A DNA stretch of 64,000 nt from contig NZ_BCWU01000013.1 of the NCBI RefSeq assembly GCF_001592365.1, positions 62,001 to 126,000 of the forward strand. Reading direction: 5' to 3'. This DNA is from Gordonia hydrophobica NBRC 16057 (lineage in GTDB: Bacteria; Actinomycetota; Actinomycetes; Mycobacteriales; Mycobacteriaceae). Positions 1 to 8,805 of the stretch are shown piece after piece (position 1 is the first letter of the stretch; each line of letters begins with the position of its first letter). Both the position numbers and the translations under genes were made by a program. The notes under the pieces were generated by a model, which saw nothing but the letters and a program-made list of their open reading frames with translations, was not told the DNA's origin and ran no database searches.

Positions 1-236
1 TACAGGTTGCCGGAGCCGACGGGTCGGCTGAACGTGTTGTCGGCTTTGCTCGCGGAATGAACCATGACGCGACCGCCATCGGGCCACAGCATCTCCGAGT
101 GCATCACCTCACCGTCGCGGTCGCCCTCGACGAGGATTCCCGGGAGGAAGCCGAGTTGTTCGAGCCAGGCTCGCAGTGCGAGTGGGTCGTCACTGGTGAT
201 GCCTGCCCAGATGTTGATGTCTTTTCTCTCAGTCAT
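1..236 (-). CDS. VOC (glyoxalase-like) family protein, partial
   Basis: The reverse strand reads from an ATG at 236 to the window edge, giving 78 N-terminal residues and no stop, so the C-terminus lies outside. It starts MTERKDINIWAGITSDDP and continues with an LRAWLEQLGF helix and a GEVMHSEMLWPDGGRVMV stretch. This is the beta-alpha-beta pattern of vicinal oxygen chelate (glyoxalase/bleomycin-resistance) proteins, and the MHSEMLWPDGG part resembles PhnB-like members. The substrate cannot be told. It is divergent from the HtaA-like gene at 332, so the two share the roughly 95-bp promoter region. Confidence 0.6.
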   Translation of the reverse strand, partial: MTERKDINIWAGITSDDPLALRAWLEQLGFLPGILVEGDRDGEVMHSEMLWPDGGRVMVHSASKADNTFSRPVGSGNL

Positions 237-313
237 GACTCCAGTATCGGGAGGCGGACCACGGAATTCTTGAAGAAATCGGCACGACCTCCCGCCTTCG
301 CCCGATCGGAGCC

Positions 314-332
314 GTAGGTTAGGCTCGGCTTA
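314..332 (+). promoter_or_regulatory. Candidate DtxR/IdeR iron box overlapping a leaderless promoter
   Basis: The sequence gtaggttaggctcggctta matches the DtxR/IdeR 19-mer consensus at about 13 of 19 positions. The left half is nearly perfect and the right half is degraded. Inside it taggct (320-325) sits 6 nt before the ATG at 332, a typical distance for a -10 hexamer of a leaderless transcript. Iron-dependent repression of the downstream HtaA-like gene is inferred from this and from the gene's family. Confidence 0.4.
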
Positions 333-1423
333 TGAGTAAGCTGTTGCGCCTGATCGTGGTCCTCGTCGCCGGACTGACGGCCGTCTCGCTGACCGCTGTC
401 AGTGCCGCGCCGGCACCGGCCAAGACCTGGAAACCCGCGATCGCGGTGTACCTGGCCGACGGCGGCACCCCGGTCGGCGCCACGCAACTGCATCCCGGCG
501 ACACCGTCGTCGTCAAGGGCACCGGCTTCGATCCGGCCGCGAACACCACGGGCGGGCTGCCGGTTCCGGTGCCGCCCGGTGTTCCGCACGGCACGTTCGT
601 GACGTTCGGCGCCTTCTCCCCGCACTGGAAGCCGTCGACGGGAGCGCCCGAATCGGCGCGCACCACCGTCCGCGCCCAGACCAAGTGGGTGCTCTCGCAA
701 GATGCCTTGAACCGTGTTCCCGACGTGCCGTTCGACATGCGCCGCACCGTTCGGCAGCAGTGGGTGGAGCTGAGTCGATCGGGCGCATTCACCGCGCGCA
801 TCACCCTGGCGACGCCGAAGGAACTGCCCGCGAACGGCCGCTGGGGCATCTACACTTTCGGTGCCGCGAACGCGGTCAACGCGGCGCAGGAACAGATGGT
901 TCCGCTGAACTACTCCACCGCGCCCGGCCCCAACACCCCGGTCCCGGCGTCGAAGAACCTGGTGTGGGCGTACTCGCCCACGTTCGCCGACACAGTCCGC
1001 GGCACCACCGAAGGCGCGCTGTCCGGAAGCGGCGGCGCCGCCGTCGACGACGCAGGGGCGATGTCGTTCGAGCTCACCGCGAACACCGTCCGGAACGGCA
1101 AGGGCGAACTCCGGTACCGGGGCACGGTGGTCGCGTCGACCCGCTTCCACCTGCTGGAGATCGCGCTCGCCGACCCGATCATCACGATCAACGGCACCCG
1201 CGCAGTCCTGAGCATGCGGACGTCGACGACGGACATGAACGGCGACGACGTGCTCCGGCGTGTCGCGCTCGCCGACCTCACACTCTCCAGCGCGCAGATC
1301 GCACGGCTGGAGCGCGGAGACGACGTCACCGGGGTCGCGGCGTCGTTCCGCAGCGCGATCACTCCGGCGTCGCTGGCGGCGTTGTCGCTGGGTGCGGCGT
1401 CGCCGGTGAACATCCGGTTCTGA
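332..1423 (+). CDS. Secreted HtaA-domain-like protein (possible heme-binding surface protein)
   Basis: A 363-residue protein with a clear Sec signal peptide (residues 1 to about 26: MSKLLRLIVVLVAGLTAVSL, then AVSAAPA). The C-terminal part carries a WAYSPTFADTVRG segment, a GELRYRGTVV strand and a LLEIALADPIITINGTRAVL strand. This is the layout of HtaA domains, which bind heme at the surface of corynebacteria. The N-terminal half (residues 35-200) is a beta-rich region of unknown role. The usual heme-ligating Tyr/His were not verified, so the heme role is a family-based inference. A DtxR/IdeR-like half box overlaps its promoter, which fits an iron-acquisition role. The start is the ATG just downstream of that box, and the transcript may be leaderless. 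Confidence 0.5.
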   Translation: MSKLLRLIVVLVAGLTAVSLTAVSAAPAPAKTWKPAIAVYLADGGTPVGATQLHPGDTVVVKGTGFDPAANTTGGLPVPVPPGVPHGTFVTFGAFSPHWKPSTGAPESARTTVRAQTKWVLSQDALNRVPDVPFDMRRTVRQQWVELSRSGAFTARITLATPKELPANGRWGIYTFGAANAVNAAQEQMVPLNYSTAPGPNTPVPASKNLVWAYSPTFADTVRGTTEGALSGSGGAAVDDAGAMSFELTANTVRNGKGELRYRGTVVASTRFHLLEIALADPIITINGTRAVLSMRTSTTDMNGDDVLRRVALADLTLSSAQIARLERGDDVTGVAASFRSAITPASLAALSLGAASPVNIRF

Positions 1424-1478
1424 CACGGCGGGACCGATGTTGCCGCCTCCGCGGCGCGTTGATGCGTAGGCTCGCCCT

Positions 1479-2621
1479 GTGAGTTCCGCGCAGGACGACC
1501 GACCGGCCCTCGGTGATTCCGCGTGGGTCGAAGCGCAGGTGCATCGCGGCGTCCGGGTGGCCGCCGCCTGGACATGGCGACTCCTGATCATCGGGGCGGG
1601 CCTGTTCGTCCTCGGCAAGATCTTCCTGCGTTTCGAAGAAGTGTTCGTCCCCGTCGCGATCGCGATTCTGGTGTCGGCGCTGCTGGCGCCGATGGTGGGG
1701 TGGCTGGAGCGTCGTCGCATCCCGCGATCGTTCGGCGTGCTGGTCACCGTCGTGCTCGCGTTGGCGATCGTCGCCGCCGGACTCACCTTCGTGGTGCAGC
1801 AATTGATCGACGGCATTCCTCGGATGTCCGGCGACATCGCGGACTCGGTCTCGAAGCTGCGGACGTGGCTGGAAGAGGGGCCGGTGGGACTCAACTCTGA
1901 CAGCATCCGCCAGGGCAGCAACGACATCATCTCCTGGCTGCAGGAGCACGAGGCGACCATCGCGACCGGCGCGATCGACACCGCCACCGTCGTCACCAAA
2001 CTCGCGACCGCCGCGCTGCTGACGATCTTCCTGCTGATCTTCTTCCTGTACGACGGCAGGCGGATCTGGGACTTCGTCACCCGCATCGTGCCGCGTGCGC
2101 ATCGGGTGCAGTTGCGCAGTGCGGGCGAAGCCGGTTTCCGCACGCTGCAGTCGTACGTGCGGGCCACGGTGCTGGTCGCGTTGATCGACGCGATCGGCAT
2201 CGCCATCGGTCTCGCGATCCTGCGGGTGCCGATGGTTCTGCCGCTGACGGCGCTGATCTTCCTCGGCGCCTTCATCCCGATCGTCGGTTCGGTCGCCGCC
2301 GGATCCATCGCAGTCCTCATCGCGCTCGCCACCCAGGGCTGGGTCACGGCGCTGCTGGTGGTCGTGGTGCTGGTGGTCGTCATGCAGGTGGAAAGCCATG
2401 TGCTGCAGCCGTTCCTGATGGGACGGTCGGTGAAGCTGCACCCGGTCGCGGTGATCATCGTGATCGCCGTGGGCATCATGTTCGCGGGCATCGTCGGCGG
2501 TCTCCTCGCCGTTCCGGTTCTGGCGTTCGTGAACACCGCCGTCGGTCATCGGTCCCAGGGCGAGGCCACCGCCGTGCTGCTCGACGAACCTGTCGACCTG
2601 GATCCGCCGCGTGCCGACTGA
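1479..2621 (+). CDS. AI-2E/PerM-type permease family protein
   Basis: A 380-residue integral membrane protein with a GTG start. Hydrophobic segments run from LLIIGAGLFVLGKIFL near residue 30 through pairs near 55-95, 165-190, 225-250 and 260-345. The segment PLTALIFLGAFIPIVGSVAA, followed by a VMQVESHVLQPFLMG loop, is the conserved C-terminal signature of the AI-2E transporter/UPF0118 family. Members have been linked to signal export, cation/proton antiport or permeation, so the substrate cannot be assigned. Its last 11 nt overlap the next gene's GTG, suggesting translational coupling. Confidence 0.85.
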   Translation: MSSAQDDRPALGDSAWVEAQVHRGVRVAAAWTWRLLIIGAGLFVLGKIFLRFEEVFVPVAIAILVSALLAPMVGWLERRRIPRSFGVLVTVVLALAIVAAGLTFVVQQLIDGIPRMSGDIADSVSKLRTWLEEGPVGLNSDSIRQGSNDIISWLQEHEATIATGAIDTATVVTKLATAALLTIFLLIFFLYDGRRIWDFVTRIVPRAHRVQLRSAGEAGFRTLQSYVRATVLVALIDAIGIAIGLAILRVPMVLPLTALIFLGAFIPIVGSVAAGSIAVLIALATQGWVTALLVVVVLVVVMQVESHVLQPFLMGRSVKLHPVAVIIVIAVGIMFAGIVGGLLAVPVLAFVNTAVGHRSQGEATAVLLDEPVDLDPPRAD

Positions 2622-3130
2622 CTTCGACCTGACGACGAGCGAACTCCGCGCCGTCGCGGACTACGCCCTCGCGGCGGCGCGCAGCGTGGCACGCCTGCTC
2701 GACGGCGACGATCCGCGGCCGCGTGCTGCGCTCGACGCCGCCGCACAGTTCATCGACGGCGCACCGCGCTCGAAGGTGCAGCGGACGGCCGCCCTCGACG
2801 CGCACCGTGCCGCGAAGGGCGCCGATTCCGAATCGGCGGCGTGCGCCGCGCACGCCGCGGGAGACGCCTGCGCGGCGGCATACCTGCATCCGCTGGCACA
2901 GGCGACCCAGGTGGGGCACATTCTGCGGGCGAGTGCGTACGGCCGCGGTCGCGACCGAACTCGACGCCGACGATCCCGCCGCGGGCGACCGCGTGATCCA
3001 TGCCGAGGCGCGGCGCATGCCCGCGGTGGTGCTCGACGTGCTGCGCCGCTACCCGCCCCCACCGACCGGACGCACCCGCGTCGCACAGCGCATGACAATG
3101 CTCGACGCGCTGGTACGCGCCGCCGACTGA
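2611..3130 (+). pseudogene. Imm5-like putative immunity protein, split by a one-base frameshift
   Basis: From the GTG at 2611 the reading frame gives MPTDFDLTTSELRAVADYAL and on to YLHPLAQATQVGHILRASAY, an Ala/His-rich helical protein. At about 2941 this frame turns into Arg-rich nonsense. The +1 frame continues the same protein with AAVATELDADDPAAGDRVI and ends in a normal stop at 3128-3130. Removing one G at 2941 restores a protein of about 172 residues. The family is the actinobacterial putative immunity protein group (Imm5-like, often misannotated as exonuclease SbcC), known by its HRAAK and AYLHPLA-type motifs. No toxin gene is adjacent. It is either a recent pseudogene or a sequencing error at a G/C-rich junction. 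Confidence 0.7.
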
Positions 3131-3203
3131 CCCGCGACCGGTCACCGACGTGATTACGCTGGTGACCGGATCGATCTCCGCACACCGGCTGGAAGAGGAG
3201 AGC

Positions 3204-4937
3204 ATGAGCTATACCGTCGCCGATCTCATCGTCGAGACCATCGCCGCAGCGGGAGCCGAGCGGATCTACGGGATCCCCGGAGACTCCCTCAACGGGTTCA
3301 CCGACGTCCTGCGGACCTCCGACTCGCTGTCGTGGGTCCACGTGCGCCACGAAGAGGGCGCGGCCTTCGCGGCGTCCGGCGAAGCGGCGATCACCGGCGG
3401 GCTCGCGGTCTGCGCCGGAAGCTGCGGACCCGGAAACCTGCACCTCATCAACGGCCTGTACGACGCACACCGCTCGCGGGTCCCGGTCCTGGCGATCGCT
3501 GCGCAGATCCCCGCCGCCAACGTCGGAACCGGGTACTTCCAGGAGACGCATCCCGAACAGATCTTCGCCGAATGCAGCGCCTACTGCGAGACCGTCAACA
3601 CCGTCGAGCAGTTGCCGCACCTGATCGACATTGCGATCCGGACCGCCGTCGAACAGCGCGACGTCGCCGTCCTGGTGATCCCGGGCGAACTGTTCCTCGC
3701 CAAGATCGAGCGCCCGGACCGCGTCAGCCGCATCCGAGCCGCAGCCACCGTGTCGCACCCGGCGACCGAGCCGCTGCGCCTGGCCGCCGTCCGGCTCAAC
3801 GAGTCCCAGCGTGTGACGATCCTCGCCGGAGCGGGCGCGGCCGGCACACATGCGGAGCTCCTGGCCCTCGCGGAGGCGCTCCAAGCGCCGATCGTGCACG
3901 CGCTGCGCGGCAAAGAGCACATCGAGTACGACAACCCGTACGACGTCGGCATGACCGGACTGCTCGGCTTCTCGTCCGGCTACCGGGCGATCGAGCATTG
4001 CGACACCCTCCTCATGGTGGGGACCGACTTCCCGTACCCGCAGTTCCTGCCGTCGAAGGCGTACACGATTCAGCTCGACGTCCGCGGCAGTCAGATCGGC
4101 CGTCGCTGCCGCGTAGATCTGCCCCTGGTCGGCTCCGCCGCCGACACGCTGCCCCTGCTCACCGCGCTGATCGGCCCCGACCGGGACCGCGAGCACCTCA
4201 CCACCGCCCGGGACCACTACGCCCGGACGCGCGCCGGTCTCGACGATTTGGCGACACCGTCCGACGCCGGGGACCCGATTCACCCGCAGTATCTGACGAA
4301 GCTGCTGTCCGACGCCGCTGCCGACGACGCGGTGTTCGTGCCCGACGTGGGATCACCGGTGGTCTGGGCGGCGCGCTACCTGCGCATGAACGGTCGCAGG
4401 CGGCTCATCGGCTCGTTCAGTCACGGCTCGATGGCGAACGCCGTCTCGCAGGCCGTCGGGGCGTCGGCCGTCGACCGGCGCCGTCAGGTGGTCGCGATGG
4501 CGGGTGACGGTGGCCTCGCGATGCTGCTCGGCGAACTCCTCACCCTGGTCCAGAACGAACTCCCAGTGAAGGTCGTCGTCTACGACAACTCGTCGCTCAA
4601 CTTCGTCGAACTCGAGATGAAAGCGGCTGGATTCGTCACCTTCGGCACCGACCTGACGAATCCGGACTTCGCGGCGCTCGCCGAATCCGTCGGGATCTGG
4701 GGACGACGGATCACCGAGTCCGCCGACCTGCCCGCGGCAGTCGATGACTTTCTGGCGCACGACGGCCCCGCCCTGCTCGATGTCACTACGGCACGGCAAG
4801 AGCTGTCGATCCCGCCGGCGATCTCGATCGCGCAGGCGAAGGGCTTCGCGCTGTACGCGCTCCGCACCGTGATGTCCGGGCGCGGCGACGAACTGGTGGA
4901 TCTCGCGGAGACCAACCTGTTCAAGCGGCTGTTCTGA
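3204..4937 (+). CDS. poxB: Pyruvate dehydrogenase (quinone) / pyruvate oxidase, ThDP-dependent
   Basis: A 577-residue enzyme converting pyruvate to acetate and CO2 while passing electrons via FAD to quinone. It has the three-domain ThDP layout: N-terminal PYR domain with the cofactor-activating Glu in VRHEEGAAFAASGEAA (about residue 50), a central FAD-type domain, and a C-terminal PP domain with the GDG motif in VAMAGDGGLAMLLGEL (about 434) and the following NSS. The DNSSLNFVELEMKAAG segment is typical of PoxB rather than acetolactate synthase. The ATG at 3204 has a strong purine-rich ribosome site (ggaagaggag, 3191-3200). Its 3' end overlaps the convergent acyltransferase by 17 bp. Confidence 0.88.
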   Translation: MSYTVADLIVETIAAAGAERIYGIPGDSLNGFTDVLRTSDSLSWVHVRHEEGAAFAASGEAAITGGLAVCAGSCGPGNLHLINGLYDAHRSRVPVLAIAAQIPAANVGTGYFQETHPEQIFAECSAYCETVNTVEQLPHLIDIAIRTAVEQRDVAVLVIPGELFLAKIERPDRVSRIRAAATVSHPATEPLRLAAVRLNESQRVTILAGAGAAGTHAELLALAEALQAPIVHALRGKEHIEYDNPYDVGMTGLLGFSSGYRAIEHCDTLLMVGTDFPYPQFLPSKAYTIQLDVRGSQIGRRCRVDLPLVGSAADTLPLLTALIGPDRDREHLTTARDHYARTRAGLDDLATPSDAGDPIHPQYLTKLLSDAAADDAVFVPDVGSPVVWAARYLRMNGRRRLIGSFSHGSMANAVSQAVGASAVDRRRQVVAMAGDGGLAMLLGELLTLVQNELPVKVVVYDNSSLNFVELEMKAAGFVTFGTDLTNPDFAALAESVGIWGRRITESADLPAAVDDFLAHDGPALLDVTTARQELSIPPAISIAQAKGFALYALRTVMSGRGDELVDLAETNLFKRLF

Positions 4938-6156
4938 CCAGCGGGATCCGGTCGCGTGCGGTGAGCCACCGGCTCACCGGTGTGCGCAGGAACAGGTCGA
5001 CCACCAGCAGGGAGAGCACGAGCACCGCGATCACCAGGGCGGTGCTGCGGATCGTGGCCGAGTGCGGGAACCACGCGAACACCAGCCGCATGAACCCGAC
5101 GCGGGCCAGCACGTCCAGGATCAACGGATGGACCGCGAAGACGCCGAACGCGCGGATGGTCGCGTACGAGACGAAGCGCGCACCGACCGCGCGGCCGGCG
5201 CCACGCAGGTCGTCCCAGGCCATCGCCACCAACCAGAGCAGGACGAGCCCGCTGATCAGCCACGGCAGGAGGAGTGGATTCCACGGTGTGGTGGCACTGA
5301 GCGGGACGACGCCGGACGAGGTGCTCATCGCGTAGGCGGTCGCGCTGAACAGTGATCCCAACAGACAGGCGATGATCACCGGGCCGGCGTTGGCGCGCAG
5401 CCAGTCCTCCACCGCGGCGTGATGGTGGGCGGCGAGCATGCCGATCGCCACGAAGAGCGCGTACATCGGGAGGGTCTTCCACGCGTGCTCGTACGCCAGC
5501 GCCCACATCGGCCCCTGCGGACGCGGCAGGTACTGATAGATGACGAACATCACGATCTGTATCGCGGCGCCGGCGGAGAGCAGCAGCCAAGGTCGGTGTC
5601 CGGCACGGTTCAGGATCCACGCGAGCAGGGGAAAGACGAAGTAGATCTGCATCGAGATCAGCAAGAAGTACAGCTGATACTTGGCGTCGCCGGTGACGGT
5701 GGCGCGGGCGAGGCTGGTGAAGTACTCACCGGTCGTCGGAAACGGGTTGTCCGCCATCACCAGATGGTCGGTGAGCGAGTAGAGCACCGACCAGACCAGG
5801 AACGGCGCGACGATCAAGCCGAAGCGGCGACGCCAGAAGGCCAGGGGCGAGAGCGGCCGCCCCCGCGTGCTCAGGACCAGCACGAACAACGTGACGGCGA
5901 CGAAGCCGTACCGGGTCAGGTGCAGGAAGGTGGTGAGGAGACTGGCCGATCGCACGACGTCCGGTGCGCTGTTGATCGCGTTGACGCTGTGCGCCACCAC
6001 CACGCCGGCGAACAGCAGCACGCGGACCAGGTCGGCGGTGCGGGCGCGGCGGGTCCGGGGAGCGACGAGTGGTCCCGGCGACGCCGACACCGCGGCCGCC
6101 GGTCGACCCACCTCGGTCGTTGCGCGTTCCGTCTCGTCGACGGTCTGCCCCACCAC
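4921..6156 (-). CDS. Acyltransferase 3 family membrane protein
   Basis: About 411 residues with roughly ten hydrophobic helices. It opens with a cytoplasmic Arg-rich tail and then RTADLVRVLLFAGVVVAHSV, which carries the conserved His of acyltransferase 3 (OafA/WecH-type) proteins. The conserved FAFR-type arginines are represented by AFWRRRFGLIVAPFLVWS. Such proteins O-acylate sugars, peptidoglycan or lipids at the membrane; the acceptor is unknown. The GTG at 6156 is chosen because a GGAGG lies 5 nt upstream; a GTG at 6162 is also possible. The gene faces poxB and overlaps it by 17 bp. Confidence 0.8.
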   Translation of the reverse strand: MVGQTVDETERATTEVGRPAAAVSASPGPLVAPRTRRARTADLVRVLLFAGVVVAHSVNAINSAPDVVRSASLLTTFLHLTRYGFVAVTLFVLVLSTRGRPLSPLAFWRRRFGLIVAPFLVWSVLYSLTDHLVMADNPFPTTGEYFTSLARATVTGDAKYQLYFLLISMQIYFVFPLLAWILNRAGHRPWLLLSAGAAIQIVMFVIYQYLPRPQGPMWALAYEHAWKTLPMYALFVAIGMLAAHHHAAVEDWLRANAGPVIIACLLGSLFSATAYAMSTSSGVVPLSATTPWNPLLLPWLISGLVLLWLVAMAWDDLRGAGRAVGARFVSYATIRAFGVFAVHPLILDVLARVGFMRLVFAWFPHSATIRSTALVIAVLVLSLLVVDLFLRTPVSRWLTARDRIPLVRTAA

Positions 6157-6204
6157 CGACACCTCCAGAACACGTCGCGGTCACTTGGCCTTCGCACGGA
6201 GTGT

Positions 6205-6228
6205 ACGGACCGAACCTGTGTGGTCCGT
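6205..6228. promoter_or_regulatory. Short inverted repeat upstream of the acyltransferase
   Basis: acggacc (6205-6211) and ggtccgt (6222-6228) form perfect 7-bp arms around 10 nt, in the gap between the acyltransferase start and the AlkD-like gene's stop. It could be an operator or a weak terminator of the AlkD-like gene; nothing distinguishes these. Confidence 0.25.
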
Positions 6229-6251
6229 TCAGGTGACAAGCGGCGGGCGCG

Positions 6252-6911
6252 TCACTGCCGCCGCACCATCTCGGCGATCCAGTCCGGCGCATACGGCGAC
6301 GTGCAGTTCGGCGGCGTCGGATAGTCCTTCAGAACCCCGAGGCGCTCACCGATGCCGACGGCTCTGGTGCGTAAGTCGGGATGTGCGATCCCGATCTGGG
6401 CGAGTGTCTCGTTCATCGACCACTGCAACCGATCCGGTGCGTCCTTCATCTGCGCCTCGATCACGTCCAACAACGCAGCGAGGTCCAGGCCGTGCGGCTT
6501 CTTCGCCGCCCGCACACTCGTCAGATGCCAGCCCGCGCTCGCGACGACGGGATCGTCGTCGGCCATCCACCGCACCCGGAGCTCCTCGCTGTACCGGCTC
6601 TTCTTCACCAGATTCGCCAACAGCCAGTCGTGCACCTTTGGCGTGCGCGCATCGCGCAGGAGCGCGTCGAGGTCGTCGGCTGAGTAATCGCGCGGTCGAC
6701 TGACGAGGATCGCGAGCAGTCGTGCCGACGTGTCCTCCGTCGCCCACAGCTCGCTCGCGAGCGCGGGCTGCGCCTTCAACCGTTTCGCGACAGCCCTCAG
6801 CTTGGTCAGGTTCACACCGTGGTCGTCACCGTGCCGCTCATTGACGGCCCGGATCTTCGGGTCGTCGAGCGCGGCGAGCTCAGCGAGGACGTCGGCCAGG
6901 AGAGAGGTCAT
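6252..6911 (-). CDS. DNA alkylation repair protein, AlkD-like HEAT-repeat family
   Basis: 219 residues from the ATG at 6911, composed of helix pairs such as RLLAILVSRPRDYSADDLDA, KVHDWLLANLVKKSRYSEEL and RWMADDDPVVASAGWHLTSV. This is the ARM/HEAT superhelix of AlkD-type glycosylases, which excise N3- and N7-alkylpurines. The WxxxDDPVVASAGWHL region corresponds to the conserved core near the catalytic Asp of the family. A longer Pro-rich N-terminus from 6995 would be possible but looks unlike the family, so the internal ATG is preferred. The gene stands alone between the acyltransferase and a repeat-rich gap. Confidence 0.75.
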   Translation of the reverse strand: MTSLLADVLAELAALDDPKIRAVNERHGDDHGVNLTKLRAVAKRLKAQPALASELWATEDTSARLLAILVSRPRDYSADDLDALLRDARTPKVHDWLLANLVKKSRYSEELRVRWMADDDPVVASAGWHLTSVRAAKKPHGLDLAALLDVIEAQMKDAPDRLQWSMNETLAQIGIAHPDLRTRAVGIGERLGVLKDYPTPPNCTSPYAPDWIAEMVRRQ

Positions 6912-7064
6912 GACGGTCAGAGTAGGGGGTCGGGGAGTGGGGGCGGGAGCCGCTGCAGGTCTGGATTCCGGCGTGAGGCGTCGGGTGTCGCTCATTGTCG
7001 GACGTGGCGCGGGAACGGACGCTGCATGCGGGGCTGGGGGCGGGCTTGGCTGCTAGGTGCGGTT

Positions 7065-7144
7065 GCGGAGGATAGGGGACTCCGTCGCTTCGCTCCTCCT
7101 CGAATCGCCCTTTGCGGAGGATAGGGGAGCCGTCGCTTCGCTCC
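7065..7144. repeat. Two tandem copies of a tRNA-Ser 3'-end fragment
   Basis: gcggaggatagggga occurs at 7065-7079 and 7114-7128, and a third time as the real 3' end of tRNA-Ser at 7224-7238. The first two copies are each followed by ccgtcgcttcgctcc (7082-7096 and 7130-7144), so the unit is a near-identical 31-32 bp tandem repeat. Short duplications of a tRNA 3' end are what integrases leave behind. No integrase or cargo remains. The whole 6912-7224 gap has no credible gene; small readable frames here consist of the repeat itself. Confidence 0.7.
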
Positions 7145-7164
7145 GGTTCCGCTCTGTTCGATGC

Positions 7165-7225
7165 GCCACAAAAGAAGTGACCCCCTGGCCTCGTTCCTCG
7201 GGCAGGGGGTCACTTCTTTTGTGGC
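7165..7225. terminator. Long perfect hairpin immediately after tRNA-Ser
   Basis: A 23-bp perfect inverted repeat (left arm 7165-7187, right arm 7203-7225) with a 15-nt loop. On the reverse strand it begins right where the tRNA-Ser ends, so it is best read as the tRNA terminator. It lacks a strong T-run. Confidence 0.75.
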
Positions 7226-7310
7226 GGAGGATAGGGGATTCGAACCCCTGAGGGCTGTTAACCCAACCCGCGTTCCAGGCGAGCGCCATAGGCCACTAGG
7301 CGAATCCTCC
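7225..7310 (-). tRNA. tRNA-Ser (anticodon GGA)
   Basis: The reverse strand reads ggaggattcgcctagtggcc at the 5' end and closes with the complementary tcctcc at the 3' end (7 bp acceptor with discriminator G). The T arm contains GGGGTTCGAATCCCC. The anticodon arm CTCGC-CTGGAAC-GCGGG places GGA in the anticodon position. An extended variable arm is present, as in all serine tRNAs. CCA is not encoded. Confidence 0.95.
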
Positions 7311-7361
7311 GAGCAGAAATGATCGTAACGGGTGCGGTGGGTGGATCCCAAAACGACCCGC

Positions 7362-7367
7362 TACACT
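7362..7367 (+). promoter_or_regulatory. -10 element of the SRP RNA promoter
   Basis: tacact at 7362-7367 ends 7 nt before the first base of the folded SRP RNA (7375), which is the expected -10 to start distance. No clear -35 box is visible. Confidence 0.5.
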
Positions 7368-7374
7368 GGTCTAC

Positions 7375-7460
7375 GGATCCCGCGCGGCGTGCATCCTGTG
7401 AACTCCCCCAGGGCCGGAAGGCAGCAAGGGTCAACGGGCTCTCTCGGGTGCGCGGGGTCC
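7375..7460 (+). ncRNA. ffs: Signal recognition particle RNA (4.5S, bacterial small type)
   Basis: The conserved SRP Alu-less hairpin is present: the apical part contains agggccggaaggcagcaagg with the GGAA tetraloop and the asymmetric loop bound by Ffh. The ends ggatcccgcg (from 7375) and cgcggggtcc (to 7460) pair over 10 bp with one G-T pair. The RNA partners with Ffh to target membrane proteins co-translationally. It lies convergent to tRNA-Ser and just upstream of the aminotransferase, in the same region as dnaX, as commonly seen in actinobacteria. Confidence 0.93.
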
Positions 7461-7466
7461 TCATAA

Positions 7467-8795
<1,329 letters not shown>

Positions 8796-8805
8796 GCGTG
8801 CGGCC

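Noticed and set aside
1-236. Treating the VOC gene as truncated
   Set aside because: It only runs off the window edge; nothing suggests a real truncation.
233-2536. Very long reverse-strand open frames opposite the HtaA-like and AI-2E genes
   Set aside because: Arg/Thr/Asp-rich text with no domains, arising from codon bias of the real forward genes.
7057-7289. Small forward and reverse open frames in the repeat region
   Set aside because: They are made of the tRNA-Ser-derived repeats and the terminator arms; no ribosome sites or family resemblance.
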